Source: an uncultured Bacteroidales bacterium
Lineage (GTDB): Bacteria; Bacteroidota; Bacteroidia; Bacteroidales; Paludibacteraceae
Assembly (NCBI GenBank): GCA_934667275.1
Contig: CAKULK010000010.1
Coordinates: forward strand, 1-64,000
Direction: 5' to 3'
Length of the DNA stretch: 64,000 bases
How positions within the stretch are numbered: position 1 is the first letter of the stretch; each line of letters starts with the position of its first letter. The notes beneath the pieces were generated by a model, which saw only the letters and a program-made list of their open reading frames with translations, was not told the DNA's origin and ran no database searches. Positions 8,214 to 16,433 of this stretch are shown here, one piece after another. Position numbers and translations under genes: made by a program.

Positions 8214-8477
8214 TTAGAGAGCTAAGCCGGCACCAGCCTTGAACTTAACAGCCTTCTTTGCAGGAATCTCGATTTTTTGCTTGGTAGCGGGGTTGATACC
8301 AGTGCGAGCAGCCTTCTCAACAACAGCGAAAGTACCGAAGCCAATCAGTTGTACGTTTTCACCCTTTTTCAGTGCTTCAGCGATAGCATTAACGGTAGCG
8401 TCCAAAGCCTTTTGAGCCTGTGCTTTAGGCATTTGAGCCTCTGCTGCAATGGCAGCAACAAGTTCTGCTTTATTCAT
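8214..8477 (-). CDS. hup: HU-family DNA-binding protein
   Basis: Histone-like HU protein, 87 aa, which bends and compacts DNA as a dimer. The N-terminal helices (MNKAELVAAIAAEA) and the core GENVQLIGFGTFAVVEKAAR are typical, as is the arm segment RTGINPATKQKIEIPA with the Pro that intercalates into DNA. It has its own promoter at 8542-8572 and a stem-loop after the stop. Confidence 0.96.
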   Translation of the reverse strand: MNKAELVAAIAAEAQMPKAQAQKALDATVNAIAEALKKGENVQLIGFGTFAVVEKAARTGINPATKQKIEIPAKKAVKFKAGAGLAL

Positions 8478-8541
8478 ACGAATTAGTTTTAATTATTAAA
8501 CATGTCCTCCACCCAAGGATACACCCCCGATGAATTGTGCG

Positions 8542-8572
8542 CAAAGTTACGACTTTTTTCTTAAACCGCAAA
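8542..8572 (-). promoter_or_regulatory. Promoter for hup
   Basis: Minus-strand TTTG (8572-8569), 19-nt spacer, TAACTTTG (8549-8542). Leader of about 55 nt to the hup ATG. Confidence 0.65.
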
Positions 8573-8637
8573 CATTTTTATGAAAAAAAACATATTTTTC
8601 TGCCAAAAGAGGTATTTTGAAGCCTTCTTGCACGGTT

Positions 8638-8671
8638 TTTGTGATTAGTTCGTTGATTTTGAGTACCTTTG
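8638..8671 (+). promoter_or_regulatory. Probable promoter for the rhomboid gene
   Basis: TACCTTTG at 8664-8671 is a good -7 box; the nearest TTTG (8638-8641) is 22 nt upstream, slightly longer than usual. Leader of about 40 nt. Confidence 0.5.
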
Positions 8672-8716
8672 TACTTGTAAAAACAGAAAAAGAGACAGAA
8701 CAAACAAAGAAAAAAC

Positions 8717-9526
8717 ATGCGCAACCTACCGGTAGTGACACGAAATCTGCTGATTATCACATTTTTGTGTTGGTTTGCAGACTCCGTATTTTCAAAGTAC
8801 GGCATTTATTTTACCCAAATTTTCGGTCTGCACTATGTGACCGCCACGCAATTCAGGATATGGCAGCCCATCACGTATATGTTTATGCACGCCAATTTCG
8901 GGCATATTTTCTGCAATATGTTCGCGGTGCTGATGTTCGCGCCCGCTTTGGAAGAGAAATGGGGCAGCAAGCGATTCTTAATATATTATATGGTGTCGGG
9001 AGTTGGTGCCGCACTCGTTCAAGAGGCGGTATGGGCCATTCAGTTGCAACCGGCATTGAATATGTATGAGTGGGAAGCCGCGCGCCACATAGCAAATCGC
9101 GCCGTGACCATCGGCGCCAGCGGGGCAGTGTTCGGCATATTGTTCGCATTTGCGTGGCTATTTCCCGATGTGAAGATGTTTATCCTGTTTATACCTATTC
9201 CTATCCGTGCGCGCGTGATGGTGATAGGATATGCGCTGTTGGAACTATTTGCAGGACTATCTCCGCTACAAGGGGATAACGTAGCCCATTTCGCTCACAT
9301 AGGAGGCATGGTTTTCGGGTGGTTGCTCATCCTGTGGTGGCGTCATCGCGGTTATTACGGATTTGAGAAGACCGAGATGGAAGACAGCGATTTGAAACGC
9401 TGGTGGCAGCGGCAACGCAATCGGTTGGAACAACGTTTCCCGCGGCTTTTCAAGAAACAATTTCCACGTATCAAACGCGGTAAGGGCAAGGATTACAACG
9501 ATTACCATTACCACGAGTCGCTATAG
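8717..9526 (+). CDS. Rhomboid-family intramembrane serine protease
   Basis: Membrane protease of 269 aa with about six helices followed by a basic cytoplasmic tail (about residues 215-269). The catalytic serine is in GASGAVFGI (near residue 136) and the catalytic histidine in HFAHIGGM (near 197). The HANFGHIFCNM segment supplies the conserved His/Asn of the oxyanion region. It cuts membrane-spanning substrates within the bilayer; the substrate here is unknown. It converges with ssb, sharing a terminator hairpin. The Arg/Trp-rich tail DLKRWWQRQRNRLEQRFPR is long for the family. Confidence 0.93.
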   Translation: MRNLPVVTRNLLIITFLCWFADSVFSKYGIYFTQIFGLHYVTATQFRIWQPITYMFMHANFGHIFCNMFAVLMFAPALEEKWGSKRFLIYYMVSGVGAALVQEAVWAIQLQPALNMYEWEAARHIANRAVTIGASGAVFGILFAFAWLFPDVKMFILFIPIPIRARVMVIGYALLELFAGLSPLQGDNVAHFAHIGGMVFGWLLILWWRHRGYYGFEKTEMEDSDLKRWWQRQRNRLEQRFPRLFKKQFPRIKRGKGKDYNDYHYHESL

Positions 9527-9535
9527 AAAAAGAAT

Positions 9536-9575
9536 CAACCGCCGAAACGAAACAGATTTGCGATTCCGGCGGTTG
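9536..9575. terminator. Shared hairpin between rhomboid and ssb genes
   Basis: CAACCGCCG (9536-9544) and CGGCGGTTG (9567-9575) form a 9-bp stem with a 22-nt loop in the 74-bp convergent gap. A short A run precedes it on the left, giving a T run for ssb transcripts; it may serve both genes. Confidence 0.65.
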
Positions 9576-9600
9576 GTTACTATCAGACTATGCTGCCCGA

Positions 9601-10026
9601 TTAGAACAGATTGTCCTCTTCCTGCTCCTGCTGCGGCACCTCGGGCATGGGTTCTTCGGCTTCCGCCTGATTTTGCCTGTTGCGGTATTCCTCAGGGCGA
9701 TAGAGCACCTGCACATTCTCGGCTATGATTTCCGTTTTGCGGCGCACTTGTCCGTCTTTTTCCCACGTGCGCGTCTGGAGTTTGCCTTCTACATATAATT
9801 TCATGCCTTTGCGCACGTAGCGTTCCGCCCACTCAGCCAGATTTCTCCACAATACGATAGGGTGCCATTCCGTGCGGTCGGGCACTTGCGTTCCGTTTTG
9901 CATAACATAGCCACGCTCGGTGGTAGCCAGGTTGAAATTAGCAATGGCAACACCACGGTCCAAATAACGTACCTCCGGGTCGTTGCCGACATTCCCAACC
10001 AAAATCACTTTGTTTACTGATGCCAT
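9601..10026 (-). CDS. ssb: Single-stranded DNA-binding protein
   Basis: SSB of 141 aa. The OB fold covers about residues 1-105 (MASVNKVILVGNVGNDPEVR, then WHPIVLWRNLAEWAERYVRKG). A short Gln/Glu/Pro-rich linker leads to the acidic tip EEDNLF, the variant of the DDDIPF tail that recruits repair and replication proteins. Own promoter at 10070-10100; convergent with the rhomboid gene. Confidence 0.97.
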   Translation of the reverse strand: MASVNKVILVGNVGNDPEVRYLDRGVAIANFNLATTERGYVMQNGTQVPDRTEWHPIVLWRNLAEWAERYVRKGMKLYVEGKLQTRTWEKDGQVRRKTEIIAENVQVLYRPEEYRNRQNQAEAEEPMPEVPQQEQEEDNLF

Positions 10027-10069
10027 AAGTATTCGACTGTTTATAAAAATGGTATGTGTTAAATCGGCG

Positions 10070-10100
10070 CAAAATTACAAAAACTTTTGTACATTCCAAA
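10070..10100 (-). promoter_or_regulatory. Promoter for ssb
   Basis: Minus-strand TTTG (10100-10097), 19-nt spacer, TAATTTTG (10077-10070). It overlaps the opposite-strand promoter at 10086-10117. Confidence 0.65.
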
Positions 10101-10117
10101 ATTTTGTAGTACTTTTG
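10086..10117 (+). promoter_or_regulatory. Promoter for the endonuclease/phosphatase-fold gene
   Basis: TTTG (10086-10089), 20-nt spacer, TACTTTTG (10110-10117). The start near 10124 leaves a leader of about 15 nt and rules out the in-frame extension that begins at 9983. Confidence 0.7.
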
Positions 10118-10138
10118 CACAGAAATATCACATTTAAG

Positions 10139-11218
10139 ATGAGACGTACACGACTTCATTTATTGATGGTTGTAGTGATGCTGTGGGGCAGCGTTGCCAT
10201 AGTTATGGCGCAGTCGAAAGAGATGCTGGTGCGCTGTGTGGCATTCTATAACCTTGAGAACCTGTTTGATACCATTCATGATGAGGGGAAGAATGATTAT
10301 GAGTACTTGCCCGATGGCGGTATGAAATGGACTCCGTTGAAATATGAGCACAAGATTCAGAACATGGCATACGCCATCTCGCAGATAGGTACTGACGAGG
10401 ACCCGCGCGGTGCGGCTTGTATCGGCGTAGGCGAGGTGGAGAACATAGGCTGCCTGAATGACCTTTGCGCCGAACTGAAAAAGACTGGGCGAAACTATGA
10501 ACCTATTCTGCTTGAGGGTCCAGACCGCCGTGGCGTGGATGTGGGTTTTCTGTATAATCCCGATATGTTCAAAGTGGTGTCGGTGAGCGGTTATGAAATG
10601 AATGCCCACTATGCTGACGGAGGTGAAGTGAAGACGCGTCTGCAGTTGTGGGTGGCCGGTTACATGCTGGATGACAATCGCAAGATTGTTCGCGACAAGA
10701 TTCATATCAGTGTCAATCACTGGCCGAGCCGCTATGGCGGCGAAGAAACAAGCCGTGCGACCCGTGACACGGCGGCAATGCTTTGCCGCGCGGTGTGCGA
10801 CAGCATCTATCAGCGCGATGCACGTGCCAAAATCATCATTATGGGCGATATGAATGACGACCCGTTCAATCACAGTTGCGCAGAGGTGATAGGGGCAAAG
10901 AAGACCCGTGAGGAAGTGGGTGAACAAGGGTTCTTCAATACCTTATGGCTGAAATTAGACCGCGGCATCGGCAGTTTGGCATACAACGGCAGTTGGAACC
11001 TGTTTGACCAAATCATCATCTCGGAGCCCTTGATGAATGCAAAATTAGAAGACGGCAAGTGGGTGTATTGGAAATCACAAATCTTCAACAAGCCATTCCT
11101 GACCATCCAAGAAGGAAAAGACAAGGGTACCCCGTTCCGTACCGTAAAGAGCGGCGTTTGGCAGGACGGCTATTCCGACCATTACCCCACGATGATATAT
11201 CTGATTAAAGAGAAATAA
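10139..11218 (+). CDS. Secreted endonuclease/exonuclease/phosphatase-family protein
   Basis: 359 aa with a signal peptide (MRRTRLHL, a hydrophobic run, then VMAQ near residue 24), so exported to the periplasm or beyond. The fold is the DNase I-like EEP domain: VAFYNLENLFD with the metal-ligand N/E, GVGEVEN with the catalytic Glu, RRGVDVGFLY, HISVNHWPSR with the catalytic His/Asn, and MGDMNDDP and SDHYPTM at the end. The substrate (nucleic acid or phosphoester) cannot be told. The start at 10139 follows from the signal peptide and the promoter just upstream. Confidence 0.92.
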   Translation: MRRTRLHLLMVVVMLWGSVAIVMAQSKEMLVRCVAFYNLENLFDTIHDEGKNDYEYLPDGGMKWTPLKYEHKIQNMAYAISQIGTDEDPRGAACIGVGEVENIGCLNDLCAELKKTGRNYEPILLEGPDRRGVDVGFLYNPDMFKVVSVSGYEMNAHYADGGEVKTRLQLWVAGYMLDDNRKIVRDKIHISVNHWPSRYGGEETSRATRDTAAMLCRAVCDSIYQRDARAKIIIMGDMNDDPFNHSCAEVIGAKKTREEVGEQGFFNTLWLKLDRGIGSLAYNGSWNLFDQIIISEPLMNAKLEDGKWVYWKSQIFNKPFLTIQEGKDKGTPFRTVKSGVWQDGYSDHYPTMIYLIKEK

Positions 11219-11225
11219 CCCATTG

Positions 11226-11558
11226 ATGAATATGTTGAAACGAAATGTTGAGCCCGTGCGTATGCGTAATTACGGGCGAATAGTACAAGATATGGTGGCG
11301 AGTGCCGCTAGAGAGACAGACAAAGAACGCCAACAGGCAATGATTGTGTATATTGCCCAATGTATGCGTCAGAAGAATGCCGTATGGAACAAAGAGCAGG
11401 AGTCGGGTATCGCGCGCCTGCAAGATGACATCCGTGTGCTTTCGCACGGTGTACTGAATTGCGACTTTCCTGAGTTTGAACCTATGATGCAAAAGTTGTC
11501 ACAACGTCCAGTGGCTGTGCCTGATGTGAAGCAAGTTGCCAAAAAGAAGAAGAAATAA
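11226..11558 (+). CDS. Short DUF4290-family protein
   Basis: 110 aa. The opening RNYGRIVQDMVASA...D-ER-QAM-VYIAQCM and the segment LQDDIRVLSHGVLNCDFPEFEP fit my memory of DUF4290, a Bacteroidetes-specific family of unknown function whose members are usually nearer 200 aa; this one ends early in a KKKKK tail. It is 7 nt after the EEP gene, so cotranscribed. The ATG at 11226 is chosen; an ATG six bases later is possible. Confidence 0.7.
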   Translation: MNMLKRNVEPVRMRNYGRIVQDMVASAARETDKERQQAMIVYIAQCMRQKNAVWNKEQESGIARLQDDIRVLSHGVLNCDFPEFEPMMQKLSQRPVAVPDVKQVAKKKKK

Positions 11559-11601
11559 AGTGGTTAGGGTTGGCGTTGTAAAGAACGGAAAACTGCAACA
11601 T

Positions 11602-11640
11602 AAAAGAGAGGATTAGGGTTACCCTAATCCTCTCTTTTTT
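11602..11640. terminator. Bidirectional intrinsic terminator
   Basis: AGAGAGGATTAGGGT (11605-11619) and ACCCTAATCCTCTCT (11621-11635) form a long stem flanked by A's on the left and TTTTT on the right. It serves the DUF4290 gene on the plus strand and fructose-bisphosphate aldolase on the minus strand. Confidence 0.85.
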
Positions 11641-11657
11641 AATCGGTTGGCTTGGAA

Positions 11658-12659
11658 TTATTCCGCTTTGCCGTCGGAGCCGAGCACGTTGATGATTTTG
11701 TGCTTGTAGAGTTGCTCCATCAGATCGCGTGCAGGACCGCAGTACTTACGCGGGTCGAACTCAGCGGGTTTCTCCCAGAATACCTTGCGGACAGCAGCGG
11801 TGAATGCCAGACGGCTGTCGGAGTCGATATTGATTTTGCATACAGCGCTCTTGGCTGCCTTGCGGAGTTGCTCCTCGGGAATACCAACGGCAGCCTCGAG
11901 TTTGCCTCCATATTTGTTAATCATATCCACATACTCCTGCGGAACGCTGGACGAACCGTGGAGCACGATGGGGAAGCCCGGAAGTTTCTCCATAACAGCG
12001 TCGAGTACGTCGAATGCCAACGGGGGAGGAACAAGACGACCAGTCTTGGGATCCACAGTGCACTGCTCGGGTTTGAACTTGTATGCACCGTGGCTGGTAC
12101 CAATAGAGATTGCCAACGAGTCGCAGCCCGTGCGGGTCGAGAAGTCGATCACCTCTTCGGGTTTGGTGTAGTGGCTCTCCTCAGCAGAAACCTCGTCTTC
12201 TACGCCGGCGAGTACACCGAGTTCAGCCTCAACGGTAACATCATATTGGTGAGCGTACTCAACCACCTTGCGGGTGAGGGCGATGTTCTCCTCGTAGGGA
12301 AGTGCACTACCGTCAATCATTACGCTCGAGAAACCGAAGTCCACGCAACTCTTGCAGAGTTCGAAACTGTCTCCGTGGTCGAGGTGAAGCACAATCTGCG
12401 GGTGCTCCCAGCCAAGTTCCTTGGCATATTCCACTGCACCTTGTGCCATATAGCGGAGCAGGGTCTGGTTAGCGTAGTTGCGTGCGCCTTTGGACACTTG
12501 GAGGATAACGGGGCTCTTGGTCTCAGCCGAAGCCTTGATGATAGCCTGGAGTTGCTCCATGTTGTTGAAGTTGAAGGCAGGAATAGCATATCCGCCTTTG
12601 ATTGCCTTGGCGAACATCTCACGGGTGTTCACAAGACCCAATTCTTTGTAACTTACCAT
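11658..12659 (-). CDS. fba: Class II fructose-bisphosphate aldolase
   Basis: Zinc-dependent aldolase of 333 aa that splits or forms fructose 1,6-bisphosphate. The zinc ligands sit in HLDHGDSFE (near residue 93), with EAELG and the GTSHGAYKF phosphate-binding loop further on. The C-terminal CGPARD segment fits the longer class II subgroup. It is 26 nt after the OPT transporter gene on the same strand and has no promoter of its own that I can see. Terminator at 11602-11640. Confidence 0.96.
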   Translation of the reverse strand: MVSYKELGLVNTREMFAKAIKGGYAIPAFNFNNMEQLQAIIKASAETKSPVILQVSKGARNYANQTLLRYMAQGAVEYAKELGWEHPQIVLHLDHGDSFELCKSCVDFGFSSVMIDGSALPYEENIALTRKVVEYAHQYDVTVEAELGVLAGVEDEVSAEESHYTKPEEVIDFSTRTGCDSLAISIGTSHGAYKFKPEQCTVDPKTGRLVPPPLAFDVLDAVMEKLPGFPIVLHGSSSVPQEYVDMINKYGGKLEAAVGIPEEQLRKAAKSAVCKINIDSDSRLAFTAAVRKVFWEKPAEFDPRKYCGPARDLMEQLYKHKIINVLGSDGKAE

Positions 12660-12685
12660 AAAATCAAACTTTAACTTGTTGTTTA

Positions 12686-14647
12686 TTATTTAGTTATTCT
12701 TTTGCTTGCTATGATGAAATAGGTGATGAGCAGCAGGTATGCCACGATACCGACGATGGCGGCACCGTTGCTGCCTGCCCATGCGGCGAGGTAGCAGTCG
12801 GCGCCACAGAACTTGATGACAGCACTCACTACCCCCATCAGCGCGCCACCTGCAATGAAGCCCGATGCCACGAGGGTGCCTTTCTCATTGCGCTTCTGTG
12901 CCAATTCCTCGGCGCGGTCTCCGTCCTTCTTGCGTTTGCGGCTGACAAGCCACGAGATGGCACCACCTACCAACAGGGGTGTGTTGAGGTGCAAGGGAAT
13001 GAACATACCGAGTGCGAAAGGCAATACGGGTACGCCTAACTGATTGAGCAACAGGGCAAGGATAGCCCCTGCGAGGTAGAGCATCCACGGTGCGCCCTGT
13101 CCCGACATCAGCGGCTCAATGACTGCCGCCATGGCGTTTGCCTGCGGGGCAACCAATGCGTTGTCGCCCGTGAAACCGTAGGTCTTGTTGAGTACAATCA
13201 TCACACCGCCCACAGTGGCTGCCGATACGAGTGTGCCGAGGAATTTCCATGTCTCCTGCTTCTGCGGCGTAGTGCCAATCCAATATCCGATTTTGAGGTC
13301 AGTGATGAAACCGCCTGCCATCGACAACGCCGTGCAGACCACACCGCCGATGACCATGGCACCTACCATACCGCTTGACCCCTTCATGCCCACAGCCACG
13401 AAGATGACAGACGCAATAATCAGCGTCATCAGCGTCATACCGCTCACGGGGTTGCTGCCCACAATGGCAATGGCATTGGCTGCTACCGTGGTGAACAGGA
13501 AGGCGATAACCGCTACCACCAGGAATGCCACCACAGCCTGCCAGAAATTGTGCAGCACGCCCACCCAGAAAAATACAAATGTGATTGCCAAGGCTACGGC
13601 AATAGCCAAGACCACGAACTTCATACTCAGGTCTTTCTCCGTACGGAGTGAGGCTTGCGCTACGGCTTTGCCTTTGCCGCCCAACTCCTTGCCTGCCAAG
13701 CCGACAGCCGACTTGATGACACCCCAACTCTTGACGATACCAATCATACCCGCCATGGCGATGGCACCGATGCCGATGTTGCGCCCGTACTGCGTGAACA
13801 TCAGTTGCGGGTCCATGCTCTCCATGCCTGGCAGCGAGCCCATCAGAGGCAGCAGCACCCACCATACGAAGAACGAGCCCGCGCAGATGACAGCCGCATA
13901 TTTGAGTCCGATGATATAGCCGAGACCCAACACGGCAGCACTCGTATTGATAGAGAATACCAGTTTGAATTTTGCAGCCAGCGCCTCGCCCCAGCCTGTC
14001 ATGCGGGTGCTCAGGCTCTCGGTCCACAAGCCGAACGTGGAGACTGCGAAATCATACAATCCGCCTATGCCTGCCGCCCAGATAAGGGGTTTGGCTTGGC
14101 TGCCGCCCTGTTCGCCGGATACCAGCACCTGCGTTGTCGCCGTTGCCTCAGGGAACGGATATTCGCCGTGCTTCTCCTGCACGAAGTATTTGCGGAACGG
14201 AATCAGGAACAGGATACCCAGACAGCCACCCAACAGCGATGACATGAAGACCTGCATAAAGTTGACCGTGATGTCCGGATACTTGGCTTGGAGGATATAG
14301 AGTGCGGGTAAAGTGAAGATAGCACCTGCCACAATCACGCCGCTTGACGCGCCAATGGACTGAATGATAACGTTTTCGCCAAGGGCGTTCTTGCGCCGCA
14401 ACGCCGATGAGAGACCCACTGCGATAATGGCAATCGGGATAGCGGCTTCGAACACCTGCCCCACTTTCAAGCCGAGGTAAGCCGCTGCTGCTGAGAAGAT
14501 TATCGCCATCACCACACCCATAATGACGCTATAGGGCGTTACCTCGGGGTAGTTGTTTTGCGGTTTCAAAATAGGTTCGTACTTCTCACCCGATTTGAGC
14601 GGGCGCGCCGCATTCTCGGGCAACTGAATCTTCTCTTTTTGTTCCAT
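12686..14647 (-). CDS. OPT-family oligopeptide transporter
   Basis: Inner-membrane transporter of the OPT superfamily, 653 aa with about 14-16 hydrophobic segments. The N-terminus KNNYPEVTPYSVIMGVVM and the stretch PFRKYFVQEKHGEYPFPEATAT are typical of the bacterial OPT branch. It is expected to import small peptides by proton coupling; the precise substrate is unknown, and some relatives carry metal chelates. First gene of an apparent operon with aldolase. Confidence 0.93.
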   Translation of the reverse strand: MEQKEKIQLPENAARPLKSGEKYEPILKPQNNYPEVTPYSVIMGVVMAIIFSAAAAYLGLKVGQVFEAAIPIAIIAVGLSSALRRKNALGENVIIQSIGASSGVIVAGAIFTLPALYILQAKYPDITVNFMQVFMSSLLGGCLGILFLIPFRKYFVQEKHGEYPFPEATATTQVLVSGEQGGSQAKPLIWAAGIGGLYDFAVSTFGLWTESLSTRMTGWGEALAAKFKLVFSINTSAAVLGLGYIIGLKYAAVICAGSFFVWWVLLPLMGSLPGMESMDPQLMFTQYGRNIGIGAIAMAGMIGIVKSWGVIKSAVGLAGKELGGKGKAVAQASLRTEKDLSMKFVVLAIAVALAITFVFFWVGVLHNFWQAVVAFLVVAVIAFLFTTVAANAIAIVGSNPVSGMTLMTLIIASVIFVAVGMKGSSGMVGAMVIGGVVCTALSMAGGFITDLKIGYWIGTTPQKQETWKFLGTLVSAATVGGVMIVLNKTYGFTGDNALVAPQANAMAAVIEPLMSGQGAPWMLYLAGAILALLLNQLGVPVLPFALGMFIPLHLNTPLLVGGAISWLVSRKRKKDGDRAEELAQKRNEKGTLVASGFIAGGALMGVVSAVIKFCGADCYLAAWAGSNGAAIVGIVAYLLLITYFIIASKRITK

Positions 14648-14678
14648 ATCTTTAGAAAGATGTATTTGTTTCCGCCTG

Positions 14679-14709
14679 CAAAGTTACTATTTTTTGCGTA
14701 TTTATGCAA
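14679..14709 (-). promoter_or_regulatory. Promoter for the OPT-aldolase operon
   Basis: Minus-strand TTG (14709-14707), 20-nt spacer, TAACTTTG (14686-14679). Leader of about 25 nt. Confidence 0.6.
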
Positions 14710-14798
14710 TAAACAGCCTTGTAAACTTGCATTTTGCAAAGTAGAGTGCAAAAACGGGTCAGCCTAACGGTGGCTCAAGCCATCGGCAACCTATAAGG

Positions 14799-14897
14799 AA
14801 TCACCTATTAATCACCTACTAATCACCCACTAATCACCCACTAATCACCCACTAATCACCCACTAATCACCCACTAATCACCCACTAATCACCTACT
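14799..14897. repeat. Nine tandem 11-bp repeats
   Basis: Nine contiguous units: AATCACCTATT, AATCACCTACT, six copies of AATCACCCACT, and AATCACCTACT. It is the longest array in the window, between glycogen synthase and the OPT gene. The flanks (CCTATAAGG before, CTTAACCCGA after) recur, inverted, around the array at 48869-48914, and AATCACCTACT recurs at 36134-36144. Confidence 0.95.
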
Positions 14898-14926
14898 CTT
14901 AACCCGAGGTTAATGCAGGACAATAC

Positions 14927-16417
14927 TCATTGTGCAGCAGTGCGCTGTGCTGCATGTTGGAGCGCAATGTCGTATGCCTCGCGGTAGTAGGGGAAGAAGT
15001 GGTGCCAATCCGCCTTATCCGCCAAAGATGCGGCAAGAGTTCGGATAGCGTCTATCTGTTTGGTTTTCTGCGAGAAATAATAATGCAATGTATTGGCGAC
15101 GGTTTGTATGACCTCATCTTGATTGCTATCCGTGCGGCGGATAACGGCAACACCTTGGTCGATGGTCTGCACGCCCTGCGACAAACACCAGAGTCCGAAA
15201 CCGCTGAGCGTGGTAGTGACGGTGGGTACATGGAAAGCAATGCTCTCGAGCGGTGTGTAACCCCATGGCTCATAGTAACTCGGGAAGACAGTGGCATCCA
15301 GCCCGATGAGCAGGTCGTAGTAGGGCAAGTTGAGCACACCATCGTTGCCGTTGAGGTAGGTGGGAATGAAGACGACGCGGACATTGCCGACGGTGTAATC
15401 GGGCTTATCGAGGTACGGTATCATGACAAAGGCGAGGATTTGCTTCGGCTTGGTCTTGGCGGCTGCGGCGGGCATGCTCCCCAGACGCTCCATGGAGGCG
15501 AGGAAGACATCAATACCTTTGTTTTTCCACTCCAAGCGTCCCGCGGTGCCGATGAAATGGTCGGTGGCTGTTGCCTCTGCCCCACGCGACTGCGCGTAGG
15601 CGAGCAGGGCTTTGCGGGCGCGTTTGCGTGCGGCGGCAAAGGCATCACCCGCGGGTACGAAATCGTGTTCGAAGCCATTGGGTGTGACAATGTCCACGGG
15701 TTTGTCGAGAAGTTGCTTGCACTCGCGTGCGGTAAGGTCGCTGACGGTGGTGAAACAGTCGCAGACATGTGCGGCGGTCTTCTCGGCGGAGTGCTTGCTG
15801 ACCATGTTGAGTTCAGCCGCCATCTGGTCGCCGTGGTAGCCATCGAAATAGTCGTACAGCGGTTTGCCATTGCCCGCGATAGAGCGTCCGATACCCGTGG
15901 CGTGGGTGGTGAAGAGTGTGCCGATGCGCGGGCAGTGCTCGCGGATATAGAGGACGGTGAAGGCGGTCTGCCACTCGTTGCAGTGCATGACGGTGACGGG
16001 CATGCCGAGGTGACAGTAGAGGCTCTCTGCCACCTGCCCGACAGCATAGGCGAAGAGACAGGACTCGTCGTAATCGCCGTAGGCGGCGTGGCTCTGAACA
16101 CCGTATTGCTGCCATAGATGGGCATAGATGGTATCCTTTTCCGCCCACAGTTTGTCCCAGCGGAGCAGCACGGCGATAGGCTTACCCGGCACCTGCCAAC
16201 GCCCTACGCGCACACCTTCCGGTCGCCAACCGCGCAGAAGGGTTTTGCTCTCTTTGAAACAGATATCGGAAGTCCCGCCAAGGTCAGGACCGAAAAAAAT
16301 GACATGGTCTTTGTGTTCGCGCTGCATGGACGCGGCACGGGTGGAGAGGACGGCGTAGATGCCGCCCACACGGTTACAGACCTCCCACGAGGTCTCAAAA
16401 ATATAGTCGGGTTGCAT
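14927..16417 (-). CDS. Glycogen/starch synthase (GT3-like)
   Basis: Retaining glycosyltransferase of 496 aa that lengthens alpha-1,4-glucan chains. The start FETSWEVCNRVGGIYAVLSTRA and the segment ATVFPSYYEPWGYTPLESIAF with its E-x7-E pair fit the eukaryote-like glycogen synthase (GT3-type) found in Bacteroidetes rather than ADP-glucose GlgA. NDGVLNLPYYDLLIGLDA precedes it. Slightly shorter than family members I recall (about 550 aa). Last gene of the upp-to-synthase run, 16 nt after the PKD lipoprotein. The nucleotide-sugar donor is not visible from sequence. Confidence 0.88.
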   Translation of the reverse strand: MQPDYIFETSWEVCNRVGGIYAVLSTRAASMQREHKDHVIFFGPDLGGTSDICFKESKTLLRGWRPEGVRVGRWQVPGKPIAVLLRWDKLWAEKDTIYAHLWQQYGVQSHAAYGDYDESCLFAYAVGQVAESLYCHLGMPVTVMHCNEWQTAFTVLYIREHCPRIGTLFTTHATGIGRSIAGNGKPLYDYFDGYHGDQMAAELNMVSKHSAEKTAAHVCDCFTTVSDLTARECKQLLDKPVDIVTPNGFEHDFVPAGDAFAAARKRARKALLAYAQSRGAEATATDHFIGTAGRLEWKNKGIDVFLASMERLGSMPAAAAKTKPKQILAFVMIPYLDKPDYTVGNVRVVFIPTYLNGNDGVLNLPYYDLLIGLDATVFPSYYEPWGYTPLESIAFHVPTVTTTLSGFGLWCLSQGVQTIDQGVAVIRRTDSNQDEVIQTVANTLHYYFSQKTKQIDAIRTLAASLADKADWHHFFPYYREAYDIALQHAAQRTAAQ

Positions 16418-16433
16418 AGTTAAAAGAGTTTAG

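Noticed and set aside
14799..14897. CRISPR array
   Set aside because: The units are 11 bp and contiguous, with no spacers, and no cas genes are in the window.
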